Program-made: the position numbers and the translations under genes
In this document: piece after piece, positions 51,501 to 58,418 of the stretch
Position numbering within the stretch: the first letter of the stretch is position 1
Layout: the number at the start of each line of letters is the position of its first letter
Assembly: GCA_003527225.1 (NCBI GenBank)
Contig: DPXQ01000072.1
Span: forward strand, 1 to 58,418
DNA length: 58,418 nucleotides
Direction of reading: 5' to 3'
From: Rhizobium sp.
Lineage (GTDB): Bacteria > Pseudomonadota > Alphaproteobacteria > Rhizobiales > Rhizobiaceae
Notes under the pieces: model-generated
The model's database searches: none
What the model was told of the DNA's origin: nothing
Seen by the model: only the letters and a program-made list of their open reading frames with translations

Positions 51501-52257
51501 AGGGCGCGGCGTCGACGGCGATTTCGCCGAGGCCGCGAAATGGTACAGGATGGCGGCAGACAAAGGTTTTGCTCCGGCGATGTACCGGCTCGCCAATCTC
51601 TACGAAAACGGCACCGGCGTCGAACGCAATGTCGGAACGGCCAAGCACTACTATGCGATGGCTGCCGAAATGGGCAATGCGAGCGCCATGCACAATCTCG
51701 CCGTAATCTATGCGTCCGGCGCGGACGGCGTTCAGGACTATCCCTCGGCCGCCAAGTGGTTCTCCAGGGCCGCGGAACTCGGCATATCCGACAGCCAGTT
51801 CAACCTTGGTATCCTGAACGCACGCGGCAACGGCGTACCGCAGGATCTCGAAGCCTCCTACAAGTGGTTTGCGATTGCCGCGAAGGAAGGCGACAAGGAC
51901 GCCGCACAGAAGCGCGACGAAGTCGCCAATGTCATGTCCCCGGAACAGCTGGAAAAAGCCCGCGCTGCCGTCGATCTCTGGAAACCGCAGACGCTCGATG
52001 TGGACGCCAACTCGGCGAATACGCCGGACGAATGGGCCGGCAAGGGCCTGAAGACGGCAACCGTCGACATGAAGAAGGCGGTCCAGAATATCCAGGGGAT
52101 CCTGAACAATAATGGCTTCGACGCGGGCGTGCCCGACGGCGTCATGGGCGACAAGACCGTGGCGGCGATCAAGGCCTTCCAGAAGTCGATCGGCCAGGAG
52201 CCGACGGGCAAGGTAAGCGATCAGCTGGTGAAGGAATTGCTGGCGCGCAACAAATAG
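48529..52257 (+). CDS. podJ: PodJ-like polar organiser: coiled coil, TM, Sel1 repeats, peptidoglycan-binding domain
   Basis: This 1242-aa protein has a long cytoplasmic coiled-coil region (about residues 15-610, heptads rich in L/R/E), an acidic-proline linker, one membrane helix (about 813-835, PILMAVGAILLAAMAMPLV), a low-complexity periplasmic linker, four Sel1-like repeats (about 977-1125, such as EIGARYSEGRGVDGDFAEAA) and a C-terminal peptidoglycan-binding domain (about 1182-1238, FDAGVPDGVMGDKTVAAIKAFQ). This order is that of PodJ, which marks the new pole and recruits polarity factors. The ATG has a weak ribosome-binding site; no in-frame alternative exists, but a 7-codon leader overlaps it. 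Confidence 0.88.
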   Translation: MNGSRSNSSRPGGTSSLDALNRTIEGLEARIEGLMGSNGRDARKPEKPHRDSGNRTERDLRPDPLAEIRQRQRALEESRSTPAERRAPDGGDDRYLPGMERFAPSASHMPSSHAQPDAAARDITQALLGLRQELKHDITESLSREMTALRAEMRGIRTLAEERRPSEDMRDDIARLADGISQLGQYRAPGSEDLQAEFEELRSLMDGLAREDSVRHIERRWENIEERLDGLDPGALRAELLSLADRLDDIKRHLGTMGDHSAIRALEDKLVTVATALELIGAHIDPSERMLTEQFAGIDMRLDEISRAIAAGGRSSVPSTDTVTIGRIEDRIAGIARQIEGIADKAAEREDPAGELGRRLEALTARIEDLSSERTARRLEERLDHLSLVLERTQMPGPQPELTGYLADISRKIDALDHGSVNDRLAERLDLLAHRIGELAAPARSVAPVDDYPLRELEERLNTIVERLEETADAPAHDTNALRGLEEQIAHLSTLIGTAPSEADTGTNQFADRISALEDYMSTSDEYIIEAARQAAETVMESYSQSAAAKGDASGADIAALSALAEHLKQLEEFSRDTEERTHRTFEALHDTLVQIAERLDQIDNRVPVPASAHAEQDTAVRTPAPPATQEGPEATLRDDYKVAETAAAPMPSLPDLEYDYAMEMAAPEIEVSNPEKRAAKPSLIAGIGKRLRPGQKKEEPAPAARTLVDPSPSIDPAEMLPPEEANELLEPGSGAPDVRKILERVRASQAAQRDAGDAASSPGDMDRTDYIAAARRAAQAAATEMDRTQRSAPGKAEDGPTSTSGISRYRRPILMAVGAILLAAMAMPLVNTLTGGEKSPPVTAIETPEGMENGTAAQSARESDGALADTTASETSLAAVDAGETPVKSEIVTAESGVSDSAALTAQVPLDESGQLDTLAAAKNSEQQAATAQFAPVPSQPAVPASATAPAADETAPITVPDAIKPASLVIAAKQGDPLALFEIGARYSEGRGVDGDFAEAAKWYRMAADKGFAPAMYRLANLYENGTGVERNVGTAKHYYAMAAEMGNASAMHNLAVIYASGADGVQDYPSAAKWFSRAAELGISDSQFNLGILNARGNGVPQDLEASYKWFAIAAKEGDKDAAQKRDEVANVMSPEQLEKARAAVDLWKPQTLDVDANSANTPDEWAGKGLKTATVDMKKAVQNIQGILNNNGFDAGVPDGVMGDKTVAAIKAFQKSIGQEPTGKVSDQLVKELLARNK

Positions 52258-52465
52258 TGCCGGCCTTCATAAAACTGGAAAAAAGCAAGCGTAAAGCATT
52301 GCGCCAGAATTGACTCGCCTGACCGACAAGCGCATGACAAACATGACAGAGGTCAAGACTTGCCAATGACTTGACCCATGTTTTCTCCCCCTGTCGGAAT
52401 CCGACGGCATCTCCCGGCGCTTTCCGTTTTCCCGCTCTGGCGGGCAGTCGCATTCGAGGTTGACC

Positions 52466-53392
52466 GTGACAATCTACCTGCCAATCGCAGAATTGTCGGT
52501 GAATATCTTCATCATTCTCGGCATGGGCGCGGCTGTCGGTTTTCTCTCGGGAATGTTCGGTGTCGGCGGCGGCTTTCTGATCACGCCGCTCCTGATCTTC
52601 TACAACATTCCGCCCGTCGTGGCTGTCGCCACCGGCGCCAACCAGGTAGTGGCTTCCTCGGTTTCCGGCGCGATCACCCACTTCCGGCGTGGCACGCTCG
52701 ACATGAAGCTCGGTGTGGTTCTGCTGGTGGGCGGCCTGTTCGGGGCGACGGCGGGCATCTACGTCTTCTCGTGGTTGCGCCGGCTTGGCCAACTCGACCT
52801 GTTCATTTCCCTGCTCTACGTCATCTTCCTCGGCACGATCGGCACGCTGATGCTGATGGAAAGCCTGAACGCCATGCGGCGGGCGGCGCGCAACGAGCCG
52901 GTGAGCCTCAGGCGGCCGGGCCAGCACAATTGGGTTCACCGCCTGCCCTTCAAGATGCGGTTCAAGAAATCGAAGATCTATCTGAGCGTCCTGCCGGTCA
53001 TCGCGATCGGCTTCGCAATCGGGGTTCTCACCTCGATCATGGGCGTCGGCGGCGGATTCATCATGGTCCCGGCGATGATCTATCTGCTCAGGATCCCGAC
53101 CAGTGTCGTGGTCGGCACTTCGCTGTTCCAGATCATTTTCGTCACCGCCTACACCACCATCGTGCAGGCCGCGACGAACTATTCCGTCGACATAGTCCTT
53201 GCCTTCCTGTTGATGATCGCCGGCGTGATCGGCGCGCAATACGGCGTGCGGGCTGGACAGCGGCTGCGCGGCGAGCAATTGCGCGCGCTGCTCGGGCTGC
53301 TCGTTCTTGCCGTCGGCATCCGCCTCGCCGTGGAGCTGGTCGTCACGCCGGAGGACATTTATTCGGTTGCGAGCGGAGCGTTCGGAATCTGA
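52466..53392 (+). CDS. TauE/SafE-family sulfite exporter-like permease
   Basis: This 308-aa protein has about eight membrane helices in two homologous halves, each with the TauE/SafE signature: GMFGVGGGFLITPLL near residue 30 and IMGVGGGFIMVPAMIYLL near residue 195. The family exports sulfite, sulfoacetate or other small anions. GAGG is 6 bases before the GTG at 52466; an in-frame TTG 6 bases earlier is less well placed. The TGA of this gene overlaps the ATG of the TIGR02186 gene (TGATG), a pairing that is widespread in alphaproteobacteria and implies joint function. Confidence 0.87.
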   Translation: MTIYLPIAELSVNIFIILGMGAAVGFLSGMFGVGGGFLITPLLIFYNIPPVVAVATGANQVVASSVSGAITHFRRGTLDMKLGVVLLVGGLFGATAGIYVFSWLRRLGQLDLFISLLYVIFLGTIGTLMLMESLNAMRRAARNEPVSLRRPGQHNWVHRLPFKMRFKKSKIYLSVLPVIAIGFAIGVLTSIMGVGGGFIMVPAMIYLLRIPTSVVVGTSLFQIIFVTAYTTIVQAATNYSVDIVLAFLLMIAGVIGAQYGVRAGQRLRGEQLRALLGLLVLAVGIRLAVELVVTPEDIYSVASGAFGI

Positions 53393-54195
53393 TGGGCAAA
53401 CGTCTCCTCACCCAACTCACCGCCCTTGCCGTCTTCCACGCTGGCGCCGCGTTCGCACAAGTGCCGTTTGCACCCAATGTCGCCGACATGGAAAGTCTCG
53501 ATATCGGCACGTCGACAAGCGAAATCGCCATCACATCGGATTTCCGGGGCGCGGATCTCACGGTCTTCGGCGCACTCACCAACACCGATCAGTTGCTGCT
53601 TGCCATCGGACAATATGACGTCGTGGTCACTCTCGAAGGCCCGCGCGACGAGGCGACGGTGCGCCACAAGGAACGCATGTTCGGCATCTGGGTCAACCGG
53701 ACGTCGATGACATTCGAACGCATGCCGCAGTCCTATTCGCTGGCCAGCACGAGACCGCTCGATCAGATTGCCATGCCCCAGACGCTCGCGGAGCTCGGCG
53801 TGGGGATCGATTACCTGCCGCTGACGCCGATGGGCTATTTCCGCACCACCGCCAATCTCAGCGAGTTCCGTGAGGCCTTCCGTCGCCTGAAGCAGAGCAG
53901 CGGGCTATACCAGAGCGATACGGGCGGCGTGCGCTTCGTCAGCGCAAGCCTTTTCAAGGCGACGCTCAAGCTTCCCGCCAGCATTCCCGACGGGGTCCAC
54001 GTCGTGCAGGCCTATCTCTTCAAGAGCGGAAAATTCATCGCCCAACGGGAACTGCCCCTGAGGGTCATCAAGACCGGCCTTGAGGATTCGATTACCAGGG
54101 CCGCGCATGAGCGCCCGCTCTCCTACGGTTTCCTGGCCGTCCTTCTCGCGCTGATCACCGGCTGGGGCGCAAGCCTGCTTTTCCGCAAGGACTGA
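53392..54195 (+). CDS. TIGR02186 family membrane-anchored protein
   Basis: The 267-aa protein has a signal peptide (cleavage near Ala22, HAGAAFA|QVPF), a periplasmic beta-rich domain (about 25-235, with TSEIAITSDFRGADLTVFGA) and a C-terminal membrane helix (about 243-262) followed by RKD. This is the TIGR02186 family, always of unknown function and usually next to a TauE/SafE permease, as here (1-base overlap). The ATG at 53392 is supported by that coupling. A role as periplasmic partner of the exporter is inferred from the gene pairing. Confidence 0.85.
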   Translation: MGKRLLTQLTALAVFHAGAAFAQVPFAPNVADMESLDIGTSTSEIAITSDFRGADLTVFGALTNTDQLLLAIGQYDVVVTLEGPRDEATVRHKERMFGIWVNRTSMTFERMPQSYSLASTRPLDQIAMPQTLAELGVGIDYLPLTPMGYFRTTANLSEFREAFRRLKQSSGLYQSDTGGVRFVSASLFKATLKLPASIPDGVHVVQAYLFKSGKFIAQRELPLRVIKTGLEDSITRAAHERPLSYGFLAVLLALITGWGASLLFRKD

Positions 54196-54197
54196 CC

Positions 54198-54701
54198 TCA
54201 GTCGGCCTGCTTGCGCGCCTTCACCTCCAAATAGGCCTCCGTCAGGCGCTTAAGGACGGAAACCCTTTCCGGCGGTAGCTGCCTGCCGAGGTGAAGCGCG
54301 CGCAGCTCCTCCTTGAAATCCTCCCAAAGCGGCGGCCCGCCCTTTTCGAGAAGCTCGGCGCGAATCGCCAAATCCTCAGAGACGCCAAGATATTTTCGGC
54401 CCCAGGCTCCCATGAGGGCAAACAAGGGAACAAGATCGATCGACATTTCCGTCAGACTGTAGACCGCCTTCTGCTTATGGGTCGGATCGTCGGCACGCGT
54501 CAAAAGCCCCTTCTCGACGAGCCGTTTCAACCGGTCGGCGAGGATATTGGAGGCGATCCCCTCCTCCGAATTCTGCAGGAGCTCGCGGAAATGCCTGCGG
54601 TTTCCGAACATGATGTCGCGAATGACGATGAGGCTCCAGCGATCGCCGAGAATCTCAAGGGTCAGGTTGATCGGGCATCCCGAACGTTGGGTTTCGGCCA
54701 T
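54198..54701 (-). CDS. HxlR-family transcriptional regulator
   Basis: The 167-aa winged-helix protein has the HxlR pattern: a Cys-Pro start (GCPINLTLEILGDRWSLIVIRDI), FRELLQNSEEGIASNILADRLKRLVEKGLL as the recognition region and TEMSIDLVPLFALMGAWGRKYL. HxlR regulators often sense electrophiles or oxidants through an N-terminal Cys. The ATG at 54701 has GGAGG 5 bases upstream; the in-frame ATG at 54713 overlaps that site. It diverges from the DHFR-like reductase, with two direct repeats between them that are candidate operators. Confidence 0.88.
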   Translation of the reverse strand: MAETQRSGCPINLTLEILGDRWSLIVIRDIMFGNRRHFRELLQNSEEGIASNILADRLKRLVEKGLLTRADDPTHKQKAVYSLTEMSIDLVPLFALMGAWGRKYLGVSEDLAIRAELLEKGGPPLWEDFKEELRALHLGRQLPPERVSVLKRLTEAYLEVKARKQAD

Positions 54702-54726
54702 CATGCCCTCCATTTTTCCGCTTGCG

Positions 54727-54781
54727 TTTTGCCACTGGTTCTATTAATTGGCAATTGCTTTCTTTTTGCAACTGGTTTTAT
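54727..54781. promoter_or_regulatory. Direct repeats between the HxlR and DHFR-like genes
   Basis: TTTTGCCACTGGTTCTAT (54727-54744) and TTTTGCAACTGGTTTTAT (54764-54781) match at 16 of 18 bases and are 37 bases apart, start to start. They are the only repeated sequence in this 103-base divergent region, so they are good candidates for the binding sites of the HxlR regulator. Confidence 0.6.
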
Positions 54782-54816
54782 ATCTGATACGGAAATAGGA
54801 TCACAAGGAGAACGAC

Positions 54817-55374
54817 ATGCGAAAACTGATCATCTGGAACCTGATGACCCTGGACGGCTATTTCGAGGGTAGATCTCCCTGGGACCTGGGCTATCACCAG
54901 CTCGCCTGGGGCGACGAGTTGCGTGACTATTCACTGGAAATCAGTCGGCAGACGGACCTGCTGGTCTTCGGCCGGAAAACCTATGAGGGCATGGCGGCCC
55001 ATTGGACCGAGGCGACCGAAGAGCTCGAGATCAAGAAATACATGAACTCGATCGCCAAGATCGTTGCATCGCGGACGCTGACGCATGCCGATTGGAACAA
55101 CACCCGCGTCGTCAGCGATCCCGTCGCGGAGCTGAAGAAGCTCAAGGCCCAGCCGGGCAAGGACATTTTCATCTTCGGCAGCGCCGAGCTTTGCGACAGC
55201 CTGCTGAAGGCGGGGCTGGTCGACGAGATACGGATCTGCCTGGTGCCGGTCGTACTCGGCGGCGGCAATCCGCATTTCAAGCCGGCGGAGAATCCGAGGA
55301 TGTTACGGCTGCTCGAAGCCAAACCTGTCAAGACCGGCGCGGTGATCCTGCGCTACGAGACGGCGGCCGCCTGA
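54817..55374 (+). CDS. Dihydrofolate reductase family protein (RibD C-terminal-like)
   Basis: The 185-aa protein has the RibD_C/DHFR-like Rossmann layout used for NADPH-dependent reduction: MRKLIIWNLMTLDGYFEG at the start, LLVFGRKTYEGMA, IFIFGSAELCDSLLKAGLVDEI and LVPVVLGGGNPHF. These stand-alone proteins are not true folate reductases or riboflavin enzymes, and their substrates are unknown. AAGGAG precedes the ATG. It diverges from the HxlR gene, which probably controls it. Confidence 0.85.
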   Translation: MRKLIIWNLMTLDGYFEGRSPWDLGYHQLAWGDELRDYSLEISRQTDLLVFGRKTYEGMAAHWTEATEELEIKKYMNSIAKIVASRTLTHADWNNTRVVSDPVAELKKLKAQPGKDIFIFGSAELCDSLLKAGLVDEIRICLVPVVLGGGNPHFKPAENPRMLRLLEAKPVKTGAVILRYETAAA

Positions 55375-55376
55375 GA

Positions 55377-56102
55377 TCAGCCGATGAGGTTGGCGAAGCG
55401 GACCGAATAGATCCGCTCACGGCCGAGCAGATGGGCAATCAAGCCGGTCTTGTCGAACAGTCCGGAAAAGGCCCTGTGGCGCAGATCGAGGCCGCCCGTC
55501 ATGACGCCGAAGGCCGGCATCAGCATGCGGGCGCCATCGCTCGCAAAGCAGGCGCGGCGGACCGATTTCTCGCGCCGGCGCACGGTGGCCGAGGGATGCA
55601 AATGGCCGGCGATTTCCCCCCGCGTATCGATTAGCGAAGGCTCGTGACGGAATGTGAGCCCGCCAAAGCGGAGTTCATCGGCGCATATACCGGGAAGGTC
55701 CGAGGTACCGTCCGGATCGTGGTTGCCGTTGATCCAGATCCATTCGCGGCCACGGGCCATGGCGCCGATCATGGCACGGAAGGGCGCGGGCATCAAAGCC
55801 GAGCCGACGGGATCGTGAAAATTATCGCCGAGGCTGATGACGATCCTCGGGTCGTGGCGGGCGATGACCCTCTCGAGCCGGGACAGGGTCGCCAGCGTGT
55901 CATAGGGCGGCAGCAGCTGCCCGCGCCGGGCGAAGGCCGCACCTTTTTCGAGATGCAGGTCGGAGACCACGAGACAATCGAGATCGGGCAGGAAAAGTGC
56001 GCCGGCGGGATCGCAGAGCGCACCGACACCGGCAATCGACACCTCGGCACCGCAATCGGCGTTCTCCGAGAGAGTGGATCGCAATGCGGCCAGCCGGTTC
56101 AT
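55377..56102 (-). CDS. pdeM: Ligase-associated DNA damage response endonuclease PdeM
   Basis: The 241-aa metallophosphoesterase has DLHLEKGAAF (about residues 48-57), GDNFHDP, the GNHD motif in WINGNHDPDG, and HLHPSATVRRR, the pattern of PdeM, a nuclease associated with ATP-dependent ligase and Lhr-type helicase repair genes. It starts 28 bases after the helicase stop on the same strand, so the two are probably cotranscribed. The neighbouring ligase and exonuclease genes of this set would lie beyond the right edge. Confidence 0.9.
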   Translation of the reverse strand: MNRLAALRSTLSENADCGAEVSIAGVGALCDPAGALFLPDLDCLVVSDLHLEKGAAFARRGQLLPPYDTLATLSRLERVIARHDPRIVISLGDNFHDPVGSALMPAPFRAMIGAMARGREWIWINGNHDPDGTSDLPGICADELRFGGLTFRHEPSLIDTRGEIAGHLHPSATVRRREKSVRRACFASDGARMLMPAFGVMTGGLDLRHRAFSGLFDKTGLIAHLLGRERIYSVRFANLIG

Positions 56103-56130
56103 CTGTTCGTCAGTCCTTCATCGCAAATCG

Positions 56131-58418
56131 TCATGCCATGGCCTCGGCGATCAGATCGTCCGCAGCCTCGGCCAATACATGTTCCTGGGCTTCGCCCGCG
56201 ACGGGCTCGCGACCGATTTCCAGCATCACCGGCACGGCCAGCGGCGAAATATGGTCGAGCTGCCTGTGGGTGATATGACCCTTGATTCTCTCTAGCATAT
56301 CGCCGAGCCGGGCAATATCCAAAAGGCCGGCCGCGGCATCCTGCCTCGTCGCCTGCAGCAGGATGTGATCCGGTTCATGGGCCCGCAGAACATCGTAGAT
56401 CAGGTCGGCGGAGACAGTCACCTGCCTGCCGGTTTTTTCCTTGCCGGGATGGCGCTTCTCGATCAGCCCGGCAATCACCGCGCAGGTGCGGAAGGTGCGC
56501 TTCAACATCCAGGATTCGGCAAGCCATGCCTCAAGGTCGTCGCCCAGTATGTCCTCGTCGAAAAGCTGCCCGAGAGGCAGGCGGCCGGAGCGGATCATGG
56601 TCCCCATGTCTTCCAGTCCCCAGACGGCGAGCGAATAATCGGTGGCGACGAAGCCGAGCGGCTTTGCGCCCATGCGCTCCAGCCGGCGCGTGAGCAGCAT
56701 GCCGAGCGTCTGGTGCGCGAGACGCCCCTCGAACGGATAGGCGACCATGTAGAACCGGCTCGCGCGCGGAAATGTCTCGATCAAGAGCTCGCCGCGTTTC
56801 GGCAGCTCCGACTTCTCCCGCTGGATCTCCAGCCAGTCGCGCACCTGATCGGGAAGCGCCCGCCAGCGCGCCGGATCATCCAGCATGGCGCGGACCTGAC
56901 TCGCGAGATAGGTCGAGAGCGGAAACTTGCCGCCGGCATAGGCGGGGATTTTCGGATCCTGCGAAAAAGCATTGGAGACCAGGCATTCATTGTCGCGAAT
57001 GCCCTCGAAGCGCAGCACCTTGCCGGAAAAGAGGAAGGTATCGCCGGGGCTCAACTGCTCGAAGAAGTATTCCTCGACCTTGCCGAGTACCATGCCTCCG
57101 CGACCGAGCGAGCCCAGCTGGTTGCGCTTGACGAGGCGGACATTGAGCATCGGCATTTCGACGATAGTGCCAAGATTGAGGCGGTATTGCTGGGCGACCT
57201 GCGGATTGGAAACCCGCCACTTGCCGTCCTTGTTCCGCCTGATCCGGGCATAGCGCTCATAGGTCTTCAGCGCATAGCCGCCGGTGGCGACGAAATCGAC
57301 GATGCGCCCGAAGGTCTCGCGCGGTAGATGCGCATAGGGCGAGGCGGTGACGATTTCCCGATAGAGATCGTCTGCATCGAAAGGACCCGCGCAGGCCATG
57401 CCGAGCACGTGCTGGGCAAGCACATCGAGGGTGCCCTCGCCGACCGGCGGGGTATCCTGCGCGCCGAGATAGTTGGCTTCGAGGGCTGCCTGACACTCCA
57501 TGACCTCGAAACGGTTGGCGGGCACGAGTATGGCGCGGCTCGGCTCATCCATGCGGTGGTTGGCGCGGCCGATGCGCTGCGCGAGCCTGCTTGCGCCCTT
57601 GGGCGCGCCGACATGGACGACGAGATCGACATCGCCCCAGTCAATGCCGAGATCGAGCGTCGAGGTGGCGACGACGGCGCGCAGGCGGTTGTCCGCCATG
57701 GCCGCCTCGACCTTGCGGCGCTGGGCGACATCGAGAGAACCGTGGTGGAGCGCGATGGCGAGGTTGTCGTCATTGACCGTCCAAAGCTCCTGAAACAGCA
57801 GTTCGGCCTGGGAACGGGTGTTGACGAAGATCAGCGTCGTGCGGAAGTGCTTGAGCGTCTCGTAGAGATCGGGAATGGCATAGCGCGCCGAATGACCGGC
57901 CCAGGGAATGCGCTCCCCGGTTTCAAGAATGGTGATATCCGGCTTGGCCCCGCCCTCAACCGTGACGAGACCGGCCTGACGGTCTTCGCCCGGCACCTGT
58001 GACACGAGCCATTTCATGAGGTCGGGCGGTTCGGCGACGGTCGCGGAGAGCCCGATGGTCTGGACGTCGGGAGCCAGGCGCCGCATGCGAGCCAGCCCCA
58101 GCGAGAGCAGATGGCCGCGCTTCGAGGTCACCAGCGAATGCAATTCATCAAAGACCACGTAGCGCAGATCCTTGAAGAACCGCTCGGCCTCGCCATTGGC
58201 GATCAGGAGCGCCACCTGCTCCGGCGTCGTCAGCAGGATATCCGGGGGGTTCAATTTCTGGCGTTGGCGCTTGGCCTGCGGTGTGTCGCCGGTGCGGTTT
58301 TCAATCGTGATCGGCAGGCCCATCTCGGTGACGGGCTTCATCAGGTTGCGCTCGATGTCGACAGCGAGCGCCTTCAAGGGCGAGATGTAGAGCGTGTGGA
58401 TGCCGGTAAACGGCGTGC
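56131..58418 (-). CDS. Ligase-associated DEXH-box helicase (Lhr type), 5' end beyond the window
   Basis: The open frame runs to the right edge without a start, so about 762 C-terminal residues are visible and the P-loop is missing. Present are motif Ia (YISPLKAL), motif II as FDELHSL, motif III in GLSATVAEP, motif IV/V elements (IFVNTRSQAE; STLDLGIDWG) and the QRIGRANH motif VI, then the winged-helix and Lhr-core C-terminal domains. Lhr-core helicases unwind 3'-tailed DNA or RNA:DNA hybrids. With pdeM directly downstream this matches the ligase-associated DNA-damage operon. Confidence 0.9.
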   Translation of the reverse strand, partial: TPFTGIHTLYISPLKALAVDIERNLMKPVTEMGLPITIENRTGDTPQAKRQRQKLNPPDILLTTPEQVALLIANGEAERFFKDLRYVVFDELHSLVTSKRGHLLSLGLARMRRLAPDVQTIGLSATVAEPPDLMKWLVSQVPGEDRQAGLVTVEGGAKPDITILETGERIPWAGHSARYAIPDLYETLKHFRTTLIFVNTRSQAELLFQELWTVNDDNLAIALHHGSLDVAQRRKVEAAMADNRLRAVVATSTLDLGIDWGDVDLVVHVGAPKGASRLAQRIGRANHRMDEPSRAILVPANRFEVMECQAALEANYLGAQDTPPVGEGTLDVLAQHVLGMACAGPFDADDLYREIVTASPYAHLPRETFGRIVDFVATGGYALKTYERYARIRRNKDGKWRVSNPQVAQQYRLNLGTIVEMPMLNVRLVKRNQLGSLGRGGMVLGKVEEYFFEQLSPGDTFLFSGKVLRFEGIRDNECLVSNAFSQDPKIPAYAGGKFPLSTYLASQVRAMLDDPARWRALPDQVRDWLEIQREKSELPKRGELLIETFPRASRFYMVAYPFEGRLAHQTLGMLLTRRLERMGAKPLGFVATDYSLAVWGLEDMGTMIRSGRLPLGQLFDEDILGDDLEAWLAESWMLKRTFRTCAVIAGLIEKRHPGKEKTGRQVTVSADLIYDVLRAHEPDHILLQATRQDAAAGLLDIARLGDMLERIKGHITHRQLDHISPLAVPVMLEIGREPVAGEAQEHVLAEAADDLIAEAMA

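Noticed and set aside
52378..53391. In-frame upstream extension of the TIGR02186 gene (605 codons in total)
   Set aside because: The extension lies out of frame over the TauE gene; the signal peptide starting at 53392 and the TGATG overlap show the true start.
1..58418. tRNA, rRNA, CRISPR array or intact insertion sequence
   Set aside because: Looked for on both strands; no cloverleaf, repeat-spacer array or transposase gene with terminal repeats was recognised, although short RNAs could be missed without a search tool.

Overview
The window reads as a piece of an alphaproteobacterial chromosome, most likely from the Rhizobiaceae (Rhizobium, Agrobacterium, Ensifer or a close relative). The pointers are a matPQMAB malonate operon with a divergent MatR regulator, a BA14K-family protein, a PodJ-like polar organiser, the ligase-associated Lhr helicase with PdeM, a TIGR01244 protein, a TIGR02186/TauE pair and rhizobial-type intergenic palindromes. 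GC content is high from about 5.7 kb onward and visibly lower in the first 5.4 kb. No rRNA, tRNA, CRISPR array or complete insertion sequence was seen.

Region 1 (1-5.4 kb) is an accessory block: two small unrecognised genes, an intact serine recombinase with a res/operator-like repeat in front of it, a minus-strand operon of a DUF4365/PD-(D/E)XK-like protein and a PIN-domain protein, a decayed second copy of the recombinase 3' half, and two more small unrecognised genes. The two-nuclease operon lies between an imperfect direct duplication of the recombinase tail, and is the best candidate here for an undescribed defence-type module. Region 2 (5.7-15.5 kb) holds an MBL-fold hydrolase, a DUF475/TerC-like membrane protein with a long leader, the malonate uptake and activation operon (TRAP transporter matPQM, malonyl-CoA decarboxylase matA, malonyl-CoA synthetase matB) facing matR, and a small TIGR01244 protein.

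Region 3 (15.6-30.3 kb) is a surface-glycan locus in two convergent units. The plus unit is seven nearly gapless genes: a degenerate GT2-like protein, a DegT aminotransferase, a CmcI-type protein, a GNAT acetyltransferase, a WbqC protein, a PhyH dioxygenase and a methyltransferase. The minus unit makes and C-methylates a CDP-6-deoxysugar (galE, rfbF, rfbG, 3,5-epimerase, TylC3-type C-methyltransferase) and ends in a GT2 protein homologous to the first gene of the other unit. A twin-hairpin terminator separates the two. A PLP aminotransferase and mscL follow.

Region 4 (30.5-42.6 kb) holds a large SSS-PAS-histidine kinase-receiver hybrid, a BA14K protein, a YiiX-like lipoprotein hydrolase, an atypical pyruvate kinase that carries Lys at the position governing potassium dependence, a small acidic protein, a metallophosphoesterase coupled to a universal-stress-protein remnant, a GH32 enzyme, a cold-shock protein and an LrgA/LrgB pair. 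Region 5 (42.7-58.4 kb) holds a fatty-acid beta-oxidation operon (acyl-CoA dehydrogenase, thiolase, FadB-type protein) behind a palindromic operator, podJ, a TauE/SafE permease with its TIGR02186 partner, a divergent HxlR regulator/DHFR-like reductase pair, and pdeM with the Lhr-type helicase, which runs off the right edge.
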